From Deltaproteobacteria bacterium (GTDB lineage: Bacteria; Myxococcota_A; Polyangia; Haliangiales; JADYYK01): a stretch of 64,000 bases of DNA. Positions 25,300-32,956 of the stretch are shown here, one piece after another. The DNA lies in assembly GCA_020853705.1 (NCBI GenBank), contig JADYYK010000086.1, positions 1-64,000 on the forward strand. Reading direction: 5' to 3'. Below the pieces are notes generated by a model, which saw only the letters and a list, made by a program, of their open reading frames with translations, had not been told where the DNA came from and ran no database searches. How positions within the stretch are numbered: the first letter of the stretch is position 1; each line of letters starts with the position of its first letter. The position numbers and the translations under genes were made by a program.

Positions 25300-27539
25300 G
25301 TCGCCAGCACCTTCTCCAGTTCGGCCGCGCTGGGCCGCTGCTCGGGATCTTCTGCCAGGCATCGCTGCAGCGCGGTGACAATTTCGGCAGGCAGCGTGGC
25401 CCCGAGCTCCGCCAGCGTACGCAGCGCCGGCGTCGGCCGACCGCGCATGCGCGCCAGCAGCGGCGGCTCGCGATAGGGCAGCTGCCCGGTCAGCAGCTGA
25501 TACGCCATCACCGCGAAGCTGTAGACATCGGCCGCCGAGCTGGCGTCGCGCGCGCCCCCGAACAGCTCGGGCGCCATGTACGCCGGCGTGCCCAGCAGGT
25601 TGCCGGTCCGGGTCAGCTCCGGCGCACCAGCACCAGCACCAGCACCAGCACCGGCAGGGCCGGCGTCGGAGTTCGCGGTCTCCTGCATCGCCAGCGCACG
25701 CTCGGCGTCGCTGCCCAGCGGCGCCCCCTGCAGGCTGGAGATGCCGAAATCGCCGATCTTCGGCTGCACCGTGTCACCCGGCGCCAGCAGCACGTTGGCC
25801 GGCTTGAGGTCGCGGTGCACCACGCCGCGCGCGTGCATGGCCGCCAGCCCCGCCGCCACGCCACGCAGCACCGGCAGCGCCCAGGCCACGTCGCCATAGC
25901 GCGCGTGCTCGTGATCGAGCGACGGGCCGCGCACCAGCTCCATCACCAGGACCAGCTCGCCCTCGCGCGTGACATCGACGTCGCGGATGGCCACCAGGTT
26001 GGGGTGATCCAGCTGCGCCGCGATCTCGGCCTCGCGCGTGAAGCGCGCCAGGGCCGCTGGCGTGCCGGTCCCGGTCAGCACCTTGAGCGCCAGGTGCGCG
26101 CCGTCGTCGAGGCGCTCGACCTCGTAGACCGCGCCCATGGCGCCGCTGCCCAGCGCGCCCAGCACCCGGTAACGCTCCGACAGGATGCGCCCCGGCGCCA
26201 GCTTGGCCGGCGGCCCGCTGGCCAGGAGGCGCGTCAGCGCTTGCCCGAGCTGGCGTGCGCGCGCCTCGATCTGGCGCTTGAGCTCCTGGTTGAGCGCCTC
26301 GATCTCGAGGCCACGCTGGCGCGCCGCCGCCAGCTCGGCGCTGAGCTGCGCGTTGAGCCGGTCGGCCTGCGTCAGCGAGTGGTTGTGCTCGCGCGACAGC
26401 GCGCTCGACTGCAACACCATGAACACCAGCAGCCCCAGGCTGGCGCCGTGCCAGGTCCCCAGCATGCCGCCCGCGCCCGACCAGGCCGCGAAGTCGGGCC
26501 AGCCCAGGATGCCCAGCGCCAGCCAGCACCACATCACGGTGCGCGTGTTCATCGGCGGGTCAGGCAGCCCGAGCAGGCGCAGCGACACCCAGGCGTAGTA
26601 GACGATGACGCCCAGGATCAGCGCCACGATCACCGGCGACCAGCGCGTGGCCTGCATGGGCCCGCCCGACAGCAGCGCCAGCAGCAGGCCCACCGCGGCG
26701 ATGCTCCACACCGCCGCGGGCGGCCGCCTCATCCTGAACTGCGCGTGCAGGAAGTAGATGCTGGCCACCAGCGACACACATAGCGACAGGTGCAGCACGC
26801 TGGCGTCGCGCCGACCCCACAGCAGCTGCGTCAGCCCCAGCTTGAACAGCGGAAACTGCGCCGCGGTCACCGTCTGCAGCGCGAACCAGCCATAGGTCGC
26901 GCGCTGCCGGTCGCGCACCCAGACCAGGAAGTGCACCAGCGCCAGCAGCAGCATCGCCGCCGCCGTGAAGGCCGGCACCCACACGTGCAGCAGGCGCGCG
27001 CGCAGCAGCTCCCAGTCCAGCTGCTCGGCGCGCGACAGCCGCGGCACCGAATCGACCCACGCGCTCTGCGTCCACTGGTTGTCGACCACGACCGCCAGCT
27101 GCAGGCGCTCGCGCAGCGTCTCTGCGGCCTCGAGCTGGAAGCGGTGCGGCCCGCTGCTGCGATAGACGTCCCACTCGGCGTTGTCCATCGCGGGCCGCTC
27201 GCGCCCGTCGACCAGCAGCCGCACCATGGCGGGCAGGTACGGGATGGCGAACACCAGCTTGCGGCCTCGCAGCGCCGGCGGCAGCTCCACCGTGCGCTCC
27301 AGCTGGTAGCGCGGCCCGCCCACCGACAGGTGCGCCGGCAGCAGCACCGGCTGCCCGGCCAGGCGCCACTCGCGCAGCCGCAGCGCGCCGCCGTCGCCAC
27401 AGCCCGCCAGCAGCAGCGCCGCCAGCGCCGCCAGCGCCACCGTCGCCGCCCTCGCCACCGTCGCCGCCGTCGCCACCGTCGCCACCGTCGCCACCGCCGT
27501 GGTCGCCCGCGCCCCCGCTCGCCCGCGCCGGTGCGTCAT
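25296..27539 (-). CDS. Seven-transmembrane (DISM-like) receptor Ser/Thr kinase
   Basis: A 747-residue sensor kinase. An Ala/Thr/Val-rich signal ends in lipobox LLAGC (Cys47). A periplasmic beta-rich domain (about 51-170) resembles sugar-binding jelly rolls. Seven hydrophobic helices follow (about 190-390), the layout of 7TMR-DISM receptors, then a coiled coil (about 395-450) and a full kinase domain (455-747) with Lys496, catalytic HRDLKPAN (Asp577) and DFG (Asp597). The activation segment carries a variable Ala-Gly insert encoded by a 6-bp microsatellite. DISM receptors usually end in histidine-kinase, GGDEF or phosphatase domains, so a Ser/Thr kinase output is unusual. The ATG at 27539 overlaps the phosphatase stop by four bases. 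Confidence 0.82.
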   Translation of the reverse strand: MTHRRGRAGARATTAVATVATVATAATVARAATVALAALAALLLAGCGDGGALRLREWRLAGQPVLLPAHLSVGGPRYQLERTVELPPALRGRKLVFAIPYLPAMVRLLVDGRERPAMDNAEWDVYRSSGPHRFQLEAAETLRERLQLAVVVDNQWTQSAWVDSVPRLSRAEQLDWELLRARLLHVWVPAFTAAAMLLLALVHFLVWVRDRQRATYGWFALQTVTAAQFPLFKLGLTQLLWGRRDASVLHLSLCVSLVASIYFLHAQFRMRRPPAAVWSIAAVGLLLALLSGGPMQATRWSPVIVALILGVIVYYAWVSLRLLGLPDPPMNTRTVMWCWLALGILGWPDFAAWSGAGGMLGTWHGASLGLLVFMVLQSSALSREHNHSLTQADRLNAQLSAELAAARQRGLEIEALNQELKRQIEARARQLGQALTRLLASGPPAKLAPGRILSERYRVLGALGSGAMGAVYEVERLDDGAHLALKVLTGTGTPAALARFTREAEIAAQLDHPNLVAIRDVDVTREGELVLVMELVRGPSLDHEHARYGDVAWALPVLRGVAAGLAAMHARGVVHRDLKPANVLLAPGDTVQPKIGDFGISSLQGAPLGSDAERALAMQETANSDAGPAGAGAGAGAGAPELTRTGNLLGTPAYMAPELFGGARDASSAADVYSFAVMAYQLLTGQLPYREPPLLARMRGRPTPALRTLAELGATLPAEIVTALQRCLAEDPEQRPSAAELEKVLAT
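25624..25653. repeat. GCACCA hexanucleotide microsatellite in kinase activation loop
   Basis: Four perfect and one imperfect copy of GCACCA, coding on the minus strand for a Gly-Ala run between DFG and APE of the 7TM kinase. Copy-number changes would alter the loop in frame by two residues per unit. Confidence 0.85.
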
Positions 27540-28390
27540 CCCCACAGCCGCCTCAGCTCCAGCCCCTCGCGCACGTCGTCGAGCCCCGCCAGCGGTCGCT
27601 CCAGCTGCAGGTACGCCTTGCGCTCGCGGCGCGCCCCGAACGAGGTGCACAGCAGGCCGGCGCGCGCACCGCTCGGCGACCAGCCCTCCTCGTCGCGATC
27701 GTGCCCGTGCACCAGGACCCGGTACTGCCCCGGCGGGCCCAGGCGCTCGAGCAGCCGCTCGTCCTCGCCCGGGCCGAAGCCATAGCGGGTCATGGCGCTG
27801 TGCAGAAGCTCCGCGGCGCGGCCCTGGTTGGGCCCCGCATAGACGATCTCCTCCAGCTCCTCGGCGTGCTCGAGCTCCGCGCTCAGCGCGCCATGCGTCA
27901 CCACCACACCCAGCGCGGGCAACCGGAACAGCATCGGCCAGCTGGCGAAGCGCGCGCGCAGCTCGGCGACCTCGGCGGCAGACAGGCGCGCCTCCAGCGC
28001 CGCCGCCTCGTCATCGTGGAACTTGCGCGTGCGCCGCCCGCCGATGTGGGCGTGCTCGTGGTTGCCACAGAGGCTGAGCACCCGCCCGGGGTGTGCGTCC
28101 ATCAGCGCGAACAGCCCGCGCAAGAGCGCCGGCGTCTCGTCGGCATAGTCGTACAGGGCCGCACCGTCGCGCCCCAGCACGTCGCGCCGCCCGCCCTCGT
28201 CGCCAGCCGGCCCGTGCACCCAGTCGCCCACGCTGAGCCACAGCGGGTCTCGCCCGGCCGCCACCAGGCCCAGGAAGATCGCGCGCAGACGCTCGAAGTC
28301 CGCCAGGTTGCCGTGCACGTCGGCGGACACCAGCACGGGCCCGGCGCAGGCCTCCGGCGCGATCGTCACCACCTTCGCCGCCCGCGTCAT
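27536..28390 (-). CDS. PPP-family metallophosphoesterase
   Basis: A 284-residue calcineurin-like phosphoesterase with the signature motifs of the PPP Ser/Thr-phosphatase superfamily: Asp24-x-His26 (DVHGN), GDWVHG (Asp56), GNHEHAH (Asn110, His111), VTHG and VHGHD. These residues bind two metals and activate water. It is translated just upstream of and overlaps with the 7TM Ser/Thr kinase, so it is the natural candidate to reverse that kinase's phosphorylation. A nucleotide or bis-nucleotide phosphatase role is an alternative. No signal peptide: cytosolic. Confidence 0.85.
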   Translation of the reverse strand: MTRAAKVVTIAPEACAGPVLVSADVHGNLADFERLRAIFLGLVAAGRDPLWLSVGDWVHGPAGDEGGRRDVLGRDGAALYDYADETPALLRGLFALMDAHPGRVLSLCGNHEHAHIGGRRTRKFHDDEAAALEARLSAAEVAELRARFASWPMLFRLPALGVVVTHGALSAELEHAEELEEIVYAGPNQGRAAELLHSAMTRYGFGPGEDERLLERLGPPGQYRVLVHGHDRDEEGWSPSGARAGLLCTSFGARRERKAYLQLERPLAGLDDVREGLELRRLWG

Positions 28391-28398
28391 GCCGCGCC

Positions 28399-28408
28399 AT
28401 TGTAAGAT
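28399..28408. promoter_or_regulatory. Overlapping divergent -10 boxes
   Basis: TAAGAT on the plus strand (28403-28408, five bases before GTG 28414) and TACAAT on the minus strand (28404-28399, eight bases before the phosphatase ATG 28390) share two bases. Polymerase cannot occupy both at once. Confidence 0.5.
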
Positions 28409-28413
28409 GAACC

Positions 28414-29235
28414 GTGGGCAAGACGGTGGCGTTCGGGGTGGTGCCTGCGAGCTCGGCCTCTGACCAGCACGCGCTGGATCATCTGACCGGTTACCTCAGC
28501 GAGGCGCTCGGCCGTCGCGTGGTCGGGGTGCAGACCGAGTCCTACAGCGGCCTGGTGTCCGCCCTGGAGCGCGGCAAGCTGCAGTTCGCCTGGATGCCGC
28601 CGGTGCTGCTGGTGCTAGCCCAGGAGCGCCTGGCGCTGCAGCCGCTGTGCGCCGCGGTGCGCGAGGATCGCCTCGACTACAAGGCCGTCCTGTTCGTGCA
28701 CGAGGGCTCGCCGCTGCGCGCGCTGGCCGAGCTCAAGGGCCGCACCGTGGCCTGGGTCGATCGCACCTCGGCGGCGGGCTACCTGTATCCACGCCTGCAC
28801 CTGGCCTCGCGCGGTATCGATCCCGACGGCCACTTCGGCGCCGAGCTCTTGCTGGGCTCGCACGCCGAGGTGGTGCGCGCGGTGCACGACGGGCGCGCCG
28901 ACGTGGGCGCGACCTACGCCATCCAGCCCGCGGTCGGTAGCCCGGTGCAGCGCGCCGGCTTCCTCGAGGTGCCCACCGCGCGGCCCATGCGGGTCATCGA
29001 GTGGACGCCCGCCATCCCCAACGATCTCATCGTCGCCCATGGCCTCATCGAGCGCAGCCTGCAGCAGGACTTCGGCCAGGCCATGCGTGATCTGTGCGGC
29101 ACCGGAGTGGGAAAGTCGCTGGCCCACCAGCTGTTCCACGCCGACGACTTCACCCACTACACACCCGAGATGATGGCCCCCCTGGTGCGCCTGGTCGATG
29201 TCGCGCGCGGCAATGGTTTTCTGCCTTTTTTGTGA
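28414..29235 (+). CDS. Cytosolic PhnD-like periplasmic-binding-fold protein
   Basis: A 273-residue protein of the PhnD/phosphonate-binding (PBP type 2) fold: N-terminal FGVVPASSA strand, LVSALERGKLQFAWMPP, AAVREDR..YKAVLFVHEGSPL and the hinge-like WVDRTSAAGYLYP. Unlike transport PhnD there is no signal peptide or lipobox, and no ABC permease or ATPase lies nearby. The protein probably binds a small anionic ligand inside the cell, acting as a sensor or carrier. Its promoter overlaps that of the kinase/phosphatase operon on the other strand. The GTG start is supported by the leaderless box. Confidence 0.72.
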   Translation: MGKTVAFGVVPASSASDQHALDHLTGYLSEALGRRVVGVQTESYSGLVSALERGKLQFAWMPPVLLVLAQERLALQPLCAAVREDRLDYKAVLFVHEGSPLRALAELKGRTVAWVDRTSAAGYLYPRLHLASRGIDPDGHFGAELLLGSHAEVVRAVHDGRADVGATYAIQPAVGSPVQRAGFLEVPTARPMRVIEWTPAIPNDLIVAHGLIERSLQQDFGQAMRDLCGTGVGKSLAHQLFHADDFTHYTPEMMAPLVRLVDVARGNGFLPFL

Positions 29236-29258
29236 CTTCAAGAGAACACCGCTATGAT
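29230..29258 (+). promoter_or_regulatory. Putative promoter of the MBL hydrolase
   Basis: TTGTGA (29230-29235) and TATGAT (29253-29258) with exactly 17 bases between. ATG 29267 follows eight bases later, so the leader would be very short. Confidence 0.5.
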
Positions 29259-29266
29259 CTTCCCAG

Positions 29267-30118
29267 ATGCGCGTCACCTTCCATGGCGTTCGCGGCTCGG
29301 TGCCGACCCCTGGCCCGACCACGGTGCGCTATGGCGGCAACACCGTGTGCGTCGAGGTCCGGCTCGCTGACGACACCCTGATCATCCTCGACGCCGGCAC
29401 CGGGATCCGCAAGCTCGGCAACCAGCTGATGCAAGGGCCGCTGCCCGATCCCATCCACCTGCTGGTCACCCACGGCCACTGGGATCACATCATCGGCGCG
29501 CCCTTCTTCGCGCCCATCTGGCGCAAGGACGCGCACCTCCTGTTCCACGCCTTCACCCAGCTGGCGCACGAGCGCTTCGGCAAGCGCGTGCTGTTCGACG
29601 GCGAGCACTTCCCGGTGCGCGCCGCCGACATCCCCGCCACCGTCGAGCGCGCCCCGCTGGTCGGCGAGCTCATCCGCATCGGCTCGGCGCAGGTCACGCG
29701 CATCCCGCTCAACCACCCCGGCGGCGCCGACGGCTTCCGCATCGACGACGCCGACGGCGCGTCGCTGTGCTACCTGACCGACAACGAGCTCAGCCCACCC
29801 GGCCCGGTCACCACCACGCTGGGCGAGCTGGCGCGCTTCGCCCACGGCACCGGCCTGCTCATCCACGACGCCCAGTATCTGCCCAGCGATCTGCCGCACA
29901 AGCACGGCTGGGGCCACTCCCTGATCGACGAGGTCCTGGTCCTCGGCAAGACCGCCGAGGCGCGTGTGCTGGCGCTACACCACCACGATCCCGATCGCGA
30001 CGACGCCGGCCTCGACCGCATCGCCGCCGACGCCGCCGCCTGGGCCATCGCACACGCGCCCGAGATGCGCGTCGTGGTGGCGGCCGAGGGCCTCAGCCTC
30101 GACATCCCGGGCAAATAG
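29267..30118 (+). CDS. MBL-fold metallohydrolase
   Basis: A 283-residue metallo-beta-lactamase-fold hydrolase. The GVRGSVPTPGP N-terminus and the metal-binding THGHWDH motif, followed by the conserved late Asp and His (LTDNE near 165, ALHHHDPD near 245), are typical of the class related to cAMP phosphodiesterase type II and RNase Z-like enzymes. The substrate is probably a cyclic nucleotide, a phosphodiester or a lactone. Cytosolic. Its own promoter is visible 30 bases downstream of the PhnD-like gene. Confidence 0.82.
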   Translation: MRVTFHGVRGSVPTPGPTTVRYGGNTVCVEVRLADDTLIILDAGTGIRKLGNQLMQGPLPDPIHLLVTHGHWDHIIGAPFFAPIWRKDAHLLFHAFTQLAHERFGKRVLFDGEHFPVRAADIPATVERAPLVGELIRIGSAQVTRIPLNHPGGADGFRIDDADGASLCYLTDNELSPPGPVTTTLGELARFAHGTGLLIHDAQYLPSDLPHKHGWGHSLIDEVLVLGKTAEARVLALHHHDPDRDDAGLDRIAADAAAWAIAHAPEMRVVVAAEGLSLDIPGK

Positions 30119-30135
30119 AGCCCGCTTCACTCCGA

Positions 30136-30834
30136 TCATTGCCTGTTGCCCGTGGCCTGTCGCCTGTGGCCTGCCGCCTGCTTGGCCGGCTTCGTCCCCA
30201 GCGTGGCATGCGCGTCCGCCCGCGTGCCCGAGTACCACACCACATGGCCGGCCCGGATGAGGTCCGCCGGGCTGATCACCAGCGGCGTGTCCATGCCGTG
30301 CGCGCGCGGGTCGATCGACCAGTACACCAGCTCGCTGCAGTAGAACTTGTCGGGGTCCTCGACGCCGAACAGACCGCGCACGTCGTAGGGCACGCCGAGC
30401 TTGCTGCGCGCACGCTCGACCGCGCGGGCACGGTCGGCGGCGCTGACGCTGGGGCGCACGATCATGAGGTCGTTGGTGCGCCGCACCAGCTGCTCCAGCG
30501 GGATCTCCTGCACGCCGGTGTCGACCGCCTCGATGATGAGGTCGCGCCTGGCGTCATAGATCGTCCCATGGCTGAACTCGTCGCCTGAGGTCAGCAGCAC
30601 GATGGCGTCCGACAGCTTGGTGTACGAGCGGGTCAGGATCCAGTCGCCCTGCCGCGCGTGCAGGCGCACCTCGGCGGCCCAGCGCTGGGTCACGACCTCG
30701 TCCAGCACCTTGTCGCTGGGGCGCTTGACCATGACGGACTGGCTGTGCAGCCCGCACCCTGCGCTGCTGGCGGCGGCGATGGCGATGAGGACGGTGCTGA
30801 GAAGGACTGCGAGGTTGCCGGTTCGGGACTTCAT
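30136..30834 (-). CDS. YiiX-like (permuted NlpC/P60) lipoprotein
   Basis: A 232-residue predicted lipoprotein (signal ends SAGC). The YiiX/permuted papain-like fold is indicated by GDWILTRS near residue 65, EFSHGTIYD with the probable catalytic His, a mid-segment DVRGLFG, and FYCSELVYW with the probable nucleophile Cys. Known relatives hydrolyse amide or acyl bonds in cell-wall peptides or lipids. The last 14 or so codons (Gln/Ala/Gly/His/Arg-rich) derive from the 14-bp minisatellite also found near 8.7 kb, so the original stop has probably been lost. ATG 30834 is preferred over 30846 because it immediately precedes the basic signal. Confidence 0.75.
   Translation of the reverse strand: MKSRTGNLAVLLSTVLIAIAAASSAGCGLHSQSVMVKRPSDKVLDEVVTQRWAAEVRLHARQGDWILTRSYTKLSDAIVLLTSGDEFSHGTIYDARRDLIIEAVDTGVQEIPLEQLVRRTNDLMIVRPSVSAADRARAVERARSKLGVPYDVRGLFGVEDPDKFYCSELVYWSIDPRAHGMDTPLVISPADLIRAGHVVWYSGTRADAHATLGTKPAKQAAGHRRQATGNRQ
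30138..30181. repeat. 14-bp minisatellite, copy B
   Basis: Three degenerate copies of the unit seen at 8682-8718, in opposite orientation, forming the 3' end of the YiiX-like gene. Confidence 0.75.
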
Positions 30835-30879
30835 GACCGTCCCCATTGCGGGTCCGGTGCCATCCGTAACTAACTGAAA

Positions 30880-30910
30880 TCGATGCCGCTAAGTCAAAGG
30901 TCCGACCAAT
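30880..30910 (-). promoter_or_regulatory. Possible promoter of the YiiX-like gene
   Basis: The 106-base gap upstream of the YiiX-like gene contains a minus-strand TTGACT followed by an AT-richer stretch with a poor TTAGTT -10. Only the -35 half is convincing. The coordinates are approximate. Confidence 0.25.
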
Positions 30911-30940
30911 TGCTGACGCCAGCTGTCAGACCCACCAGCA

Positions 30941-32860
30941 TCATCCATCATCCTCGGCCAGCACGATCAGGCGGTCGCCCTGCTTGGGCACGATGGGCGC
31001 GCGGCGGTCGGCAGGGTTGAGCACCAGGCCGTACCTCTTGGCGGCGTCGTCCGACTGCAGCTGGTAGCCCATGGCGACCTCGTTGCGCACCTTGGCGGCG
31101 AGGATGAGGTGCTCGAAGGTGGTCGGCTGCCCGAGCTCGACATAGTTCGACATCGCCTTGAGGTAGGTCTCGCTGCCCTCGCTCTGGAACAGATCCTCCA
31201 GCACCGGGCGGATGCGCGGCACCTGGGTGACCTGCGCCAGCACCATGCTGACGACCTGGTTCGAGATGACGACGTCCTTGATCTCGGTGGTCGCCGCCAG
31301 CTCGCGGTTCTTGGGATCCAGGATCTCGCTGCACACCTCCTGGGTGTGCAGGCCGGAGCGCCGCCGGAAGTCGCGCAGCAGCAGCAGCGCGATGATGGCG
31401 CGGGTGTCGGCGTCCTCGCTGCCGCCGCCGCCCGACTTGTCGCCCAGCACCATCACGGTCGGGTAGCGCTGCGGCTGCAGCTGCTCCATCAGCTTGCGGC
31501 TGGTGAACTCGCCGTCGATGTTGCGCACGTCGACGTTCTTGGGCTTGCCGACCTTGTCGGCCAGCAGCTTCTGCTGCTCCTCGACCGCCATCTGGCACAC
31601 GATGGTGACGCTGGAGCCGGGCCCGACGTAGTTGTCGAACTCCTCCATGATGGGGAAGATCTTCTCGTTCCAGCCCAGGATCAGCATGTGCTCGACGGCC
31701 TTCTCGGCCGCGCCGGAGCCCGGGATGCTGACCTGCGCCAGGCCCATGGCGCGGTTGGGCGCGTAGGTGATGTTGGGGTCCTCGGCCAGGATCAGCAGGG
31801 CCTCGTCGGGCGCGATGACGTGGTCGGCCGCCGGATTCAGCTGGTGCGTGCCGTCCGCCTTGGCGGTGCCGACCACGCAGCCGTTGGGAAAGTCGAGCAG
31901 GACGTCGCCAAACCGCTGCCCCGCGCACTGCGGCGCCGGGTGCATGTGAAACTCGTTGCCCTCGAACGCCAGCAGCTCCTCGTAGACCAGCGACAGGCCG
32001 CTGATCCGCGAGGTCTGCAGGATGATCTTCGAGATGATGTCGTTGGTCTTGACCACCGAGGCGCGACCGTCGCTGGCGATCTCGGCGATCTCGCGGTTGG
32101 CGGCCAGCATGACCTCGGCGGCGACGCGCATCTTGTCCATGCGCCCCTTGCCATTGGCGTGGTTGTACAGCGCCATCAGGGTCTTGATGACGCGGCCGTC
32201 GGCGCGGTTGGGATCCTCGGTGTCGGTGTCGTTGACCAGCACCACGATGGCCTGGGCCTCGCTGAAGGCCACCTTCTCCAGGTCGGCCAGGCTGACCGAG
32301 CTGCCCGAGCGCACCACCAGCTTGCAGGGCCGTCCGACGCTCTCGCGCAGCGCGTCGTCCATCTCGACCTTGTCGCCTTCGCCCATGACGACGAAGGTCA
32401 GGTTGCCCTTGCGGCCGGGGTCATTGGCGTCACACAGCATGTCGATGACCGAGAAGATCTTCTCGGACCAGCCCAGGATCAGGAAGTGGCCCTCCTCGAT
32501 GACCGGCGAGCCGCCCTTCTTGATGGCCTCCAGGCGCTCCTGGAAGTTGCCCGACAGCGACGAGATGAGCAGGCCGGCGACGATGACGCCGAGGATGGTG
32601 TCGACCGTGGAGATGACGCGGACCGCGGTGCCCTCGTCACCGCCCATGGTGCCGGCGTCGAGGATGCGCGTGAAATAGAACCAGAAGCGGCCGCCGAAGG
32701 TGTTCTCGGGGTTGTGCAGCGAGAACGCGAAGGCCAGCCCGGTGTGCACCAGGACCACGACCATCGACAGCACGAACAGCAGGAACAGCTGCTTGCCCGC
32801 GCCGCTGGAGAGAAACTCGTCCGACTTGTAGCGGAACCGTGCACGGAAACTGGCTGGCAT
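30941..32860 (-). CDS. CASTOR/POLLUX-type ion channel
   Basis: A 639-residue protein of the CASTOR/POLLUX family, known from plant symbiosis channels and from bacteria. N-terminal hydrophobic helices (about 25-47 and 80-105) flank a pore region with LDAGT in the place of the selectivity filter ADAG. Two cytosolic RCK-like Rossmann regions each begin with a GWxEKIF motif (about 125 and 405), followed by a long regulatory tail. Predicted homotetrameric cation channel of the inner membrane, perhaps regulated by ligands binding the RCK domains. ATG 32860 has a GGAGG site upstream. The longer frame (to 33133) is antisense to the next gene. Confidence 0.83.
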   Translation of the reverse strand: MPASFRARFRYKSDEFLSSGAGKQLFLLFVLSMVVVLVHTGLAFAFSLHNPENTFGGRFWFYFTRILDAGTMGGDEGTAVRVISTVDTILGVIVAGLLISSLSGNFQERLEAIKKGGSPVIEEGHFLILGWSEKIFSVIDMLCDANDPGRKGNLTFVVMGEGDKVEMDDALRESVGRPCKLVVRSGSSVSLADLEKVAFSEAQAIVVLVNDTDTEDPNRADGRVIKTLMALYNHANGKGRMDKMRVAAEVMLAANREIAEIASDGRASVVKTNDIISKIILQTSRISGLSLVYEELLAFEGNEFHMHPAPQCAGQRFGDVLLDFPNGCVVGTAKADGTHQLNPAADHVIAPDEALLILAEDPNITYAPNRAMGLAQVSIPGSGAAEKAVEHMLILGWNEKIFPIMEEFDNYVGPGSSVTIVCQMAVEEQQKLLADKVGKPKNVDVRNIDGEFTSRKLMEQLQPQRYPTVMVLGDKSGGGGSEDADTRAIIALLLLRDFRRRSGLHTQEVCSEILDPKNRELAATTEIKDVVISNQVVSMVLAQVTQVPRIRPVLEDLFQSEGSETYLKAMSNYVELGQPTTFEHLILAAKVRNEVAMGYQLQSDDAAKRYGLVLNPADRRAPIVPKQGDRLIVLAEDDG

Positions 32861-32956
32861 CTCGAGGCCCTCCACCCACACCGCGGCGGGACGCCGCGCG
32901 CCCCGCATGGTGCCCGGGCAGGCCCCCGAGATCAACGACGTGATAAAGTGCGCGGA

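Noticed and set aside
27435-27500. GTCGCCACC-type tandem repeat as a regulatory element
   Set aside because: It encodes the Ala/Thr/Val-rich signal region of the 7TM kinase and is explained by that coding bias.
31109-32956. Long open frame on the plus strand before the 32957 membrane protein
   Set aside because: It is antisense to the channel gene, which has two RCK-like regions. Only the part from 32957 has its own protein-like features.
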